Assembly (NCBI GenBank): GCA_002811645.1
Contig: PDIP01000077.1
Location: 22,226-86,225, forward strand
Direction of reading: 5' to 3'
DNA from: Corallochytrium limacisporum
Taxonomy: Eukaryota > Opisthokonta
Length of the DNA stretch: 64,000 bases
Part shown: one piece after another, positions 11,401 through 19,291 of the stretch
Numbering within the stretch: position 1 is the stretch's first letter
Layout of the letters: every line of letters starts with the position of its first letter
Notes under the pieces: model-generated
Databases searched by the model: none
Told to the model about the DNA's origin: nothing
What the model saw: only the letters and a program-made list of their open reading frames with translations
Program-made: the position numbers and the translations under genes

Positions 11401-11977
11401 GGTTGGCCCGTTTGCTATTCCATAGCCACATACTGTATTTATTCACGAAGGGCAGCCCTTATGAAGGTTCAGCTCATGTCAGAACTGTAGGATGTGATGC
11501 CTTCTGCTAGTCTGCGGAGCTGTCTCGTCTCCGGCATCCATCATTCGTCATCGTCCTAAGTAGCTTGGTCCCTTCGCTACCCTGTGGCTCCCGGTGAGAC
11601 TCTCCTCAGGCCTGGGGGCCACTGACAAGGGCAGATCGATACGGGGTTGGACGGCGGAAGAGGGAGGGGTTGGGGTGGGGTGGGTACCGTTGATCCGGTG
11701 CCAGGGAAAGAACGGAGGGAGGCCCTGAGGGCCCCCTTCGCGCCAATTTTCTCTCTCTTCGACCGCCTCGCTGGAGGGTTGTTGAGCTCCCTGGTCTAAA
11801 CTGCCAAGGAAGCTGCAGCCTGTGGTGTGCGAGTGTGTTTTGAGCCTGTCAGTTAGAGCCGACAAGCGACAGACTGGTAGAAGAGGGCAGGTGAAGCGTA
11901 CTTAAACACCAGATGTGTAAGTTCAAAATAGACTTAAACTTTATCATAGACTGAAGTACTATTCATCAGAACAGAAA
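11401..11977. promoter_or_regulatory. Divergent promoter region, CENP-N-like / FOP
   Basis: 577 bp separate the two divergent start codons. The segment contains a CT-rich stretch, G-rich runs and a TTCGCGCCAA element (11737-11746). No other open frame here looks coding. Confidence 0.5.
11737..11746. promoter_or_regulatory. E2F-like site TTCGCGCCAA
   Basis: The sequence CTTCGCGCCAATTT differs by one flanking base on each side from the classical E2F/DP site TTTCGCGCCAAA. It sits between the divergent starts of the CENP-N-like and FOP genes, about 340 bp from the former and 230 bp from the latter. Binding is inferred from consensus only. Confidence 0.4.
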
Positions 11978-12685
11978 ATGCCTTCGGCAACAGAAGACCG
12001 CACAGAAGAAGAGCTAAACGAGCTCAAATCCCTGGTGGCGAGTGCCCTGGAAACTAGTGGATCTTTGGGAAAGATTCGTGCAGAACTACGAGCGTCAGTA
12101 TTTTTGACTTTGAAGTACCAGGAACAGCGGGAAGATCCGAGTAATGCTCTGACTCTGCACAATCCAAAACTGCAGAAGTACTTGGAAAGTGACCGTGGGG
12201 CATTAGCTGTGGCTTTGCTGAATGACTTCTTTGACCATTTCGACTTACCGTACACAAAAGGTGTCTTTTTTCAGGAGATCTGTAGTGAAATGGATCAGAA
12301 TGCCGGAGAGCAGCTTTTGCAGACAGCCCGTCTGGACACTGGCGGATCTCTCCCCGCATTGGATGTTCTCTTGGACTATCTTCCAAAACCGGGACGTGAA
12401 ACCACAACGAAGAAGCAGCGTGACCCAATCTCTTTGAATGACTCAGTCGACGATGAAGAAGGGTTCTTGCCACCTCGGGATCCCGCCAGCGGCAATCGTG
12501 CCAAGGCTCCGCTGCACAAGGACCTGGATACCACAGACGAGGACGTCGCTAAGCTCGCGGACATTGAACGGCGGCTACAGCATTATCGCGAAGCCGAGCG
12601 AAGCGAGCAGGTGACTTCAGACCACACTCTGTCGCATTCAATCAACAGCGATGAATATGACTACGTCGAAGATGTTGGAAACTAA
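11978..12685 (+). CDS. CEP43: Centrosomal protein FOP (FGFR1OP/CEP43) homologue
   Basis: FOP anchors microtubules at centrioles and is required for ciliogenesis. The 235-aa product matches the family's N-terminal half closely. It begins with a helix of the form ELxxLVxxxLExSGxLxxIxAELRAxVFLxL (residues about 14-46, with IRAELRASVFLTL visible). The LisH-type dimerisation region follows (about 63-100: NPKLQKYL, then ALAVALLNDFFDHFDL, then VFFQEI). After about residue 135 the protein is acidic, low-complexity and probably disordered. Human FOP is longer (about 399 aa), the difference lying in that tail. The start at 11978 has an A at -3 and leaves the conserved helix near the N-terminus, as in homologues. 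The gene is convergent with Vta1, 110 bp apart. It implies that the organism builds centrioles or basal bodies. Confidence 0.88.
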   Translation: MPSATEDRTEEELNELKSLVASALETSGSLGKIRAELRASVFLTLKYQEQREDPSNALTLHNPKLQKYLESDRGALAVALLNDFFDHFDLPYTKGVFFQEICSEMDQNAGEQLLQTARLDTGGSLPALDVLLDYLPKPGRETTTKKQRDPISLNDSVDDEEGFLPPRDPASGNRAKAPLHKDLDTTDEDVAKLADIERRLQHYREAERSEQVTSDHTLSHSINSDEYDYVEDVGN

Positions 12686-12795
12686 CTTCAATGATCAAAT
12701 ACAAATAAAACTGTCATGGATTTACTTGCTAGCACTATACCGCAAAACATTAATTATGAACACTGTGGATGTGAAGAAAAGGCGATCACATAAAG

Positions 12796-13866
12796 CTATT
12801 TGTACAGCATGCGCATCGCTTTATCCAGAAATGCAGCTGCAGCAGCATAGTCATCGTACTGCAAGCTGCTGATGGCGTACTTGCAGTTCTTGATAGCCTG
12901 CTGCTGGTCTGCTGGGCTCATGTCGGATATGAGGGAGCCCATGGCACTGTAGTCTGGAGCATCCGTAGGTGCTTGACCACGGATCCCTCCACCCGTTGAA
13001 GGTGCCGCTGGCTTTGCAACTCTGCTCGCTGCGGGTGGCGGTGGATGTCTGGGCGGATTTGGGCTCGGCACACGCGGAGGAGGCTGACGCAAAGCATCCA
13101 GTCGTGCGGCAGCGGCCTTGTCATCTTCTGGTGGAGGTGCTGATGATGTCGGCGGCTGGTAACCTGTGGACGCGGATGACGAGGACGCTCGGTTGGCTGC
13201 GGCAGCCACATCCAAGTCACTGTCAAAGCCAGCTCCCGGTGCTCCCGTAGGTACGGACGGTAGTGCAAACTCATCGTCGTCCTGAGGCTGTGCCGGCAGA
13301 GCTCCTGCTCCTGTTCCTGGCTCCGCCGCCCCGGTCGCATCAATCGCTCCTTCCTCACCGGGCACGCCTGGGGCAGGGGTCCGTCCCTCCTTCAGAGCCT
13401 TTGTAATGTCTGCTGCCTTAAACCGGGCGTAACGTTGCTTTTCAAAAATGTCTTGCGGTAGCTCGCCGTCCTCCTGCCACAGTTTGAGCACTTCGAAGAC
13501 AAATGACGAAGCATAGAAGGACCGAGCTGTCTTTTTGTTGGCCCTTCCAGCACGGTCTTCTCGATCGGAGTAGGCAAAAAGCTTCATGGCAAATTGTTCT
13601 ACTTCGGCTGAGCCAATGTCATCGTTAGCAATACCTTCGTGTTCGGATAACTCCTTCTTGTCCGACTCCAGTCTCATCATGATATTCAGAAGGAACTTCT
13701 TTACTTCTGGGTCTTTCTGATCCACGGCCGGATCCTTAAGTGCTGTCTGACAAGTGAACAACCGGCAGTAGTACGACACCACTGGTGCGACGCGCTCAAA
13801 CTCCTCAGCTCTCTTCAAAAACGGCTGAAGAGGCAGCAGTGAGTCTGGCATAGCGTCCGACGACAT
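12796..13866 (-). CDS. VTA1: Vta1/LIP5, ESCRT-III Vps4 activator
   Basis: Vta1 stimulates the Vps4 ATPase that disassembles ESCRT-III at endosomes and at the division bridge. The 356-aa protein has the expected three parts. The N-terminal tandem-MIT helical domain (about 1-162) includes LPLQPFLKRAEEFE, VVSYYCRLFTCQTAL, FAMKLFAYSDREDRAGRANK and TARSFYASSFVFEVL. A long Pro/Ala/Gly-rich linker spans about 163-310. The C-terminal VSL dimerisation helix (about 318-356) contains AIKNCKYAISSLQYDDYAAA. The start chosen is the ATG at 13866 (MSSDAMPDS); the frame stays open to 13935, but only from a non-ATG codon. The fit to the family is strong at both ends. Confidence 0.92.
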   Translation of the reverse strand: MSSDAMPDSLLPLQPFLKRAEEFERVAPVVSYYCRLFTCQTALKDPAVDQKDPEVKKFLLNIMMRLESDKKELSEHEGIANDDIGSAEVEQFAMKLFAYSDREDRAGRANKKTARSFYASSFVFEVLKLWQEDGELPQDIFEKQRYARFKAADITKALKEGRTPAPGVPGEEGAIDATGAAEPGTGAGALPAQPQDDDEFALPSVPTGAPGAGFDSDLDVAAAANRASSSSASTGYQPPTSSAPPPEDDKAAAARLDALRQPPPRVPSPNPPRHPPPPAASRVAKPAAPSTGGGIRGQAPTDAPDYSAMGSLISDMSPADQQQAIKNCKYAISSLQYDDYAAAAAFLDKAMRMLYK

Positions 13867-14750
13867 TTTGTTGTGGCCCGACTGGGTGATAATAACGCTG
13901 ATATGTGGGGAAGATTGACAAACTATGTTGTTCAAATTTCCAACTTATCACTGTCTATCTTCTGTCCTCCTATACCTTCACAAACCCTCGGGGACGCGCA
14001 TTAAAGTGAACGTGGAGAAACCCGGTATATTCCCAAGCAGAACCAACGCCCGTGATCTTGACGCGATTGCATGCCTGTGATGCGGAACTTCCCGGGCGCA
14101 CTTACAAGGCCTGTTAACCACCGATTCCCCTTTTCGCCAAGTGTTGGTGAATAGGTACACAGCGGCCCCGCCAGAGTCGTCGGCCGTATTCTCAACCCGT
14201 TCGCCTGTTTGGACTCTATCCCCCTCTCCATCGGTCACTAGCCATCCCCATAGCCGCCCTCCCTGCGATACCCAATGAATAAACCAGGCGCTGACCCGTC
14301 ACCGGCCGGATACGGAACCGAAAAATATTTTTTCCTTCCCCTCTATCAAGATATATAACTGAACAACTTATTTTACGAATTAAACCGGAGTCCTACTATA
14401 CCAGGTCTTCCCATCGGGGGTCTCTCGAGGGGCAGTTGGCCTGTGGCTGCTGCGCTCGTTGTCGGGAGAGATCCACAGACCCCCCCGGCTAGAACGCATG
14501 CTCGTGCATACGGACCCATCACGTCAGTTGGCGTGTTTTGAACTCGCCGGGCCTTCATAAGTTCTATTCTGGGCTTCTTTTTGTAGATCAGTAGATGTGT
14601 CCCGCCTCGTATTTATTGGTCGCATACATTATCGTTCAACAGTGTGCACCGGACCGCATCATGTAACGACACGTGAAAGTGTTCTATCCATTGTTCAGGT
14701 TGAAACATTCGGAATGACATAGGCCGTATTATATTTGAATTTGGTCTCCG
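13867..14750. other. Divergent intergenic region, Vta1 / SDR-CbiX
   Basis: 884 bp between divergent starts. No coding sequence was recognised. A CACGTG element lies 76 bp upstream of the SDR-CbiX start. A/T-rich segments near 14320-14370 are the least GC-rich part. Confidence 0.5.
14670..14675. promoter_or_regulatory. CACGTG (E-box/G-box) upstream of the siroheme-type gene
   Basis: A single CACGTG palindrome in gacacgtgaaag, 76 bp before the start of the SDR-CbiX fusion. bHLH and bZIP factors bind this hexamer; in yeasts Cbf1 uses it at sulfur-metabolism genes. A hexamer is expected about every 4 kb by chance, so this is suggestive only. Confidence 0.25.
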
Positions 14751-16946
14751 ATGCAACCAGCAAACATGCAACACGAGCACCGACCTGTGGCAGGAGATGG
14801 CCGTGCTATTTTGATCATTGGCCTAGGATTCACAGGCCAAAGACTCGCAAAGAAACTGATGAAGGACCACAACTTGTCTGTAATCGGAACCGTTCGTTCA
14901 GAAAGTAAAGCGAAACAATTGGAGACGGACAATCCTGGTCTGCGTTGCTTGGTGTTTGATGGATCAAGTGCGAGCAATCCGGGTCCAGGCTTATCTGATT
15001 TGGTGGCTGCGTTGGACAATGGCGACATTAGTCATGTTCTACAATGTGCACCTCCCAATGCGGGAGACATTGATGGTGATGCCTTCTTGAAGAATCAGGA
15101 TGCTTGCAAGGCACTGAAGAATGCAGTTGACAACAGGTGTATTGTATGGATGGGTTATCTGAGCACAGTTGCAGTATACGGCAACCACGATGGCGGTTGG
15201 GTCGACGAGGAATGCCCTCTTAACCCGGTAAGTCGACGGGGGAAGCTTCGCGTCAAAGCAGAGTCACAATGGCGTGATCTTCAGGGTCCTTTGCACATCT
15301 TTCGACTGCCAGGTATTTATGGACCCTTTCGCGGGCCCCTGAACCGCATTCGGCAGGGAACTGCGCGTCGCATTAGGAAAGCGAACCAATACTTTAGCCG
15401 TATCCACGTTGAGGACATTGCCGGAGTTCTAATAGCCTCTATGCTCAGTCCAGAAGTTACTAACGCCAACGTTGTAGAAATCTTGGCCGCACATCCGCTA
15501 TCTGCGGGTGTCTACAATGTTGTCGATGACATGCCGGCACCAAGTTACGAAGTCACCGCCCACGCTGCATACTCCGCTGGCCGATACCCGCCACCATTGC
15601 AGGACTGGGATCAAGTGAAGGACGAGCTTTCTCCCATGGCCCGTAGTTTCTACGGAGAGTCAAAACGGGTAAAGAACACGAAAATCACGACGGAATTGAA
15701 GTACGAACTGGTGTATCCGACTTATGTTGAAGGTCACGCGGGACAACTGCGGGAGGAAATGAGTGGGTTGCCGTACCTGGAGCGTCTGCGAAGTCAAATA
15801 TTGCCTGTCCGGACCATCGGCATTGTCATAGGCTACTTTCTGCAGCAACCTGCCGTGCAAGCCTCCTTATCGCTTATCAATGCCATGGGCAGCAAGGTGT
15901 CTAGTTTGTTTATACATGGTACGGATAATTCATCTAAGCGGACGGAAGACTACATTTTACTCACGGATAATGGCTCGCTCAAGCCAGCATCGACCCTCGC
16001 CCTACGCGATGTCGCACGTCGCTTAAGCAAGGCTTTGGGTAAGGACGTGAACCCTGTCAGTTTCCGGTTCAGCGACCGCATCCCTCAGGATCTACTTGGC
16101 AACATGCCTGCACATTCTCTGAAACCCTGGCTAGAGAGCAACAAGGACACTTTGCGCTCTATCATTATTCTGCCATACTTCCTGGGACCCAGCAGTGCCA
16201 TCGACCAGGGCATCAAGGGCGTACTGAAGGAAGTGTTAGGCGACGACAATGGCGGAAGCGGTAAGCCCGCAAACGGCACCGGCGATCCAAAGGTACCACC
16301 GCACCGCTGGGCCGTAGCGGAACCAATGGCCATCGATGAGTGGGGTGTTGACGCCGTGGCACGCATTCTCCTGGACAATGCAGCTGAATCGCTTCGCGGT
16401 CTGCAAGCCGATGGCCTGGATCACGAAAAGGGTGATATCGTCCGGCTCGTTGCCTGCGATCATGGTAGTCCCAAGAAGGAGGTCGCGGCCGTGCGCGATC
16501 GTATTGCTGCGCGTATGCAAGCTCTGCTTGATCCGTCTTCGAGTGATGTGGCTCACGCCAATGCCGTGAAGGACATCAACAGTGACAACGAGTCCTCAAT
16601 AGCTGAGCTGCGCAAGTTTGTGACTCTGCCGGTAAGCCCGTGTTCTATGGAGCGCCGGGAAGGTGATTTGTACAAGTTTACAGACCCACTGCTGGAAAAC
16701 TTGGTCGATGCTCTGGATCTGCACAAAGACGCCGGTGAGCGTCGAGATCTGTACGTTGTTATTGCTATGATGTTCTTGAGCCCTGGCCGGCATGCTGGGC
16801 CCGGGGGGGACGTTGCGCAGATCATCCAAGAGCTCGAAAAAAAGCATGCAACTGCTCGCATCTCAACCGTTGTCACGGGCCTCATGGGAGCCCATCCAGC
16901 CACCACACAGATTCTGACCAAGCGCTTCAAAACGCTGTCGCTGTGA
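14751..16946 (+). CDS. SDR (YeeZ-like epimerase) - CbiX - CbiX fusion, putative siroheme-pathway enzyme
   Basis: A 731-aa fusion. Residues about 18-330 are an extended short-chain dehydrogenase of the YeeZ/NAD-dependent epimerase type: dinucleotide loop GLGFTG at 24-29, then YLSTVAVYG, ECPLNP and RLPGIYGPFRGP. Residues about 395-505 form a first class II chelatase half (LLTDNGS ... IIILPYFLGPSSAI). The second half, from about 560 to the end, starts at LVACDHGSPKKE and ends with MMFLSPGRHAGPGGD and GLMGAHPATTQIL. CbiX/SirB enzymes insert Fe or Co into sirohydrochlorin using two His residues. These are kept in the second half (DHGS, SPGRH) but lost in the first (DNGS, LGPSS), so the second half probably carries the activity. 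Siroheme is the cofactor of sulfite and nitrite reductase. The SDR might perform the preceding precorrin-2 oxidation; this is inference. The start is the first ATG; a second in-frame ATG is at codon 6. Confidence 0.82.
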   Translation: MQPANMQHEHRPVAGDGRAILIIGLGFTGQRLAKKLMKDHNLSVIGTVRSESKAKQLETDNPGLRCLVFDGSSASNPGPGLSDLVAALDNGDISHVLQCAPPNAGDIDGDAFLKNQDACKALKNAVDNRCIVWMGYLSTVAVYGNHDGGWVDEECPLNPVSRRGKLRVKAESQWRDLQGPLHIFRLPGIYGPFRGPLNRIRQGTARRIRKANQYFSRIHVEDIAGVLIASMLSPEVTNANVVEILAAHPLSAGVYNVVDDMPAPSYEVTAHAAYSAGRYPPPLQDWDQVKDELSPMARSFYGESKRVKNTKITTELKYELVYPTYVEGHAGQLREEMSGLPYLERLRSQILPVRTIGIVIGYFLQQPAVQASLSLINAMGSKVSSLFIHGTDNSSKRTEDYILLTDNGSLKPASTLALRDVARRLSKALGKDVNPVSFRFSDRIPQDLLGNMPAHSLKPWLESNKDTLRSIIILPYFLGPSSAIDQGIKGVLKEVLGDDNGGSGKPANGTGDPKVPPHRWAVAEPMAIDEWGVDAVARILLDNAAESLRGLQADGLDHEKGDIVRLVACDHGSPKKEVAAVRDRIAARMQALLDPSSSDVAHANAVKDINSDNESSIAELRKFVTLPVSPCSMERREGDLYKFTDPLLENLVDALDLHKDAGERRDLYVVIAMMFLSPGRHAGPGGDVAQIIQELEKKHATARISTVVTGLMGAHPATTQILTKRFKTLSL

Positions 16947-17034
16947 ACTTGGATTCTCCACTTGGCATGTCTAAGAACAACACAAAGTCATTAGCCTGTA
17001 CAATAAGATAGCACTGTAGGAATCGACAATTGGC

Positions 17035-18648
17035 TCAGGCCACTGTTTGCACTTTCGGCTTCATTACGAGTGGAATGTCAGCTACAGGCTGAGCTAGGCC
17101 ACTGGTGCCGTAGCCGTACTTTGGCAGCGCTTCTGGAGGCAGCGGCAAGGCATCGAAAGGCAGTAGCTGCAGCGCACGGGCCACTCCGACCACGCACTCG
17201 ATCTCAGCTAGAGACATCCCGGGACACATGTGCAGGCCACGGCCAAATGCTAACATCCTAGCAGGATCGGCAAGTTCTTTACCCTTGCTCGAATCCCACC
17301 GGTCCGGCATGAATACATTGGGCTCAGGGAATATCTCTTTGTCATAATGGACTCCAATCTGCGCAAGGCCAATAAACTCCCCAGCCTGGACTGTCTGGCG
17401 ACATCCTGGCATGACAATGGTCTTCACGACCAGCCGCGCATGCATTGGCCCTGGAATCATGCGGGCCGTCTCCTTAAAGCACATCTTCAAGAATTTCATG
17501 CTGTTAAAACCGGCCTTGTCAAGCTTGAAGTCTTCTCCTGTGTCTTCATTGCTGCCAAAGACGAGATCAATCTCCTCTCGAGCCCGCACAAGGAATTCCG
17601 GATTGCTGATGATTTGGTGTAACATGAAAGTGGCTGCCGCATGGGTGTTAGCAATGGCAGCAAACATCATCGCAAAGATCTCGCAGGCTATGAGGTGCGT
17701 AGAGATTCCTTCCTGTAGCATGCCGCGCAGATAGACACCGAGTTGTAGCTCTGCTTCGTCCTTTTTTGCATCGAATGCGTCGGATAGGGGGTGTTCCTCC
17801 GGGTGCTCCTCCAAGAAATCATCAATTACTTTCTGTATCAGAGCGGCGCACTCTAGTCGAATTCTCTTTCCTTCGTTCTTGGTCTTTGTGTCCCAGCCAC
17901 CACTGTGCATGAACCTAGCAAACATGACCTCGAAGCGGCCCAAACGTTCCAAAACCTCAGGATTTCGGTAGCACGCCGTTGCCCAATTTCCCAGGAATAG
18001 ACGCGCTGTGGTGCCCACGAAGGCCTGTTGAAACACAAAGAGTGGGTGCATATGGGGCAATCCCGAATGCGCGACGTGACCGCAGGTTTTCTTAGTCCAT
18101 GGGTGGCCACCACTCCGGCACGGGTCATCATTATCACTACTGCTGTTTTTCAGAAGTTGTCGCATATGATCCGACAATTCATCGTCGATGTCAGGAAGGC
18201 GGAAACTGAGCTTCGGCATCACGGTCTTCTTCAGTAACTTTGTGCCTCGATGATTTTCCTCCGGTCCGGTCAAGCCGAGGGGTAGCAGATCATTGTTTAA
18301 TCCCAGAGCATGTAACCCCTCCCAGAAACTCATCTCCTGAAGGTCGGCAAAGAACATGTGTTTGATGTCCTGTGGTCCAAAGACACACAACATCGGTTTG
18401 GTCCCGATCATGACCCATTGGTACGGTTCGCAGGATTCAGTTGCGGCATTAACTATTGCCTTCTCATAGATTTCCATTGAAAATGCTTCGGGGCGCTGAG
18501 CCAGCTCTAGGCCTGCTCCGACTATTGGAATCCAGCCACCGACGTACTTTCTACGGGACCAGAGCCAGGCAGTGAAAAGCACCACCGCGAGGGCTACGTA
18601 CAATGACAGCTTCTCCATCACAAATTGTACTATTGCTGCAATCTCCAT
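17035..18648 (-). CDS. Cytochrome P450, CYP7/CYP8-like I-helix
   Basis: A 537-aa P450 with an N-terminal membrane anchor (about 10-29), so probably ER-bound. The heme-binding loop is FGRGLHMCPG with Cys at about 475. The K-helix ExxR is ETAR, and the PERF-like motif is FMPDRWD. The I-helix reads AAIANTHAAATF instead of the usual AGxET/DT, so it lacks the acidic residue of the acid-alcohol pair used for oxygen activation. This resembles CYP7/CYP8 enzymes (ASQANT-type), which act on sterols or rearrange endoperoxides. The substrate is unknown. A short inserted segment rich in Cys/His/Gly lies at about 175-200. The gene is convergent with the SDR-CbiX gene (88 bp) and divergent from the glycosidase-like gene. 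Sterol-modifying activity would be a guess. Confidence 0.88.
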   Translation of the reverse strand: MEIAAIVQFVMEKLSLYVALAVVLFTAWLWSRRKYVGGWIPIVGAGLELAQRPEAFSMEIYEKAIVNAATESCEPYQWVMIGTKPMLCVFGPQDIKHMFFADLQEMSFWEGLHALGLNNDLLPLGLTGPEENHRGTKLLKKTVMPKLSFRLPDIDDELSDHMRQLLKNSSSDNDDPCRSGGHPWTKKTCGHVAHSGLPHMHPLFVFQQAFVGTTARLFLGNWATACYRNPEVLERLGRFEVMFARFMHSGGWDTKTKNEGKRIRLECAALIQKVIDDFLEEHPEEHPLSDAFDAKKDEAELQLGVYLRGMLQEGISTHLIACEIFAMMFAAIANTHAAATFMLHQIISNPEFLVRAREEIDLVFGSNEDTGEDFKLDKAGFNSMKFLKMCFKETARMIPGPMHARLVVKTIVMPGCRQTVQAGEFIGLAQIGVHYDKEIFPEPNVFMPDRWDSSKGKELADPARMLAFGRGLHMCPGMSLAEIECVVGVARALQLLPFDALPLPPEALPKYGYGTSGLAQPVADIPLVMKPKVQTVA

Positions 18649-19291
18649 TTTGGCGAGAAGTTTGAGTGGTTCTCATACACCCACACGAAACGTCAATTAC
18701 CTTTACTGCACGGACGTATGCGCTCCTGCATCACAGACACAAGCCCTGAAAAACGGAGCGACGGTCGTCCAGATACTGAGGCATAGGTTCTGTTGCTGTC
18801 CCCGCGAGGGTGGCTTTTCCTCGTCCCCACGGGTGCTATCCCCGCTGTCACCGCTTTATCAGCAGACTCCGCACGCAGTGCAGTGGCCATAATTCGGGTG
18901 GGTGCGCGGGAGTTTAGTGGAAAAGCCGGCAACGGTACCAACCCGCATTCCTCCCGATCCTCCCGACCCCTTCGGCCACCCACAGGGCGGAGGGGCCGCA
19001 TTCTTTCTCAATCAAACGATAACTTTCCCTTCGGGCCCTTGCAACGGCTGGAAACTGCGCAGGGCAAGTAGGAGCCCGCTGCTACCATCCCGAATCGCTC
19101 GCAGCAACAACAAAACTAACCGGTTCGGACGTTCGATAGGACAAAGGACTGGTGTTTCAGCTATCACATCGTGTCATTGAATTGCTTTACAAGGACAATA
19201 GCGGTATATTTGACATTTTGTTTGGATGAAAAGCTCACGGGAGGCAGATGCGTGCTTGACTAGTTACCTGTAATGGCCAGACAACGAAAAC
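18649..19291. other. Divergent intergenic region, P450 / glycosidase-like gene
   Basis: 643 bp between divergent start codons. No coding sequence was recognised on either strand; it presumably holds both promoters. Confidence 0.5.
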
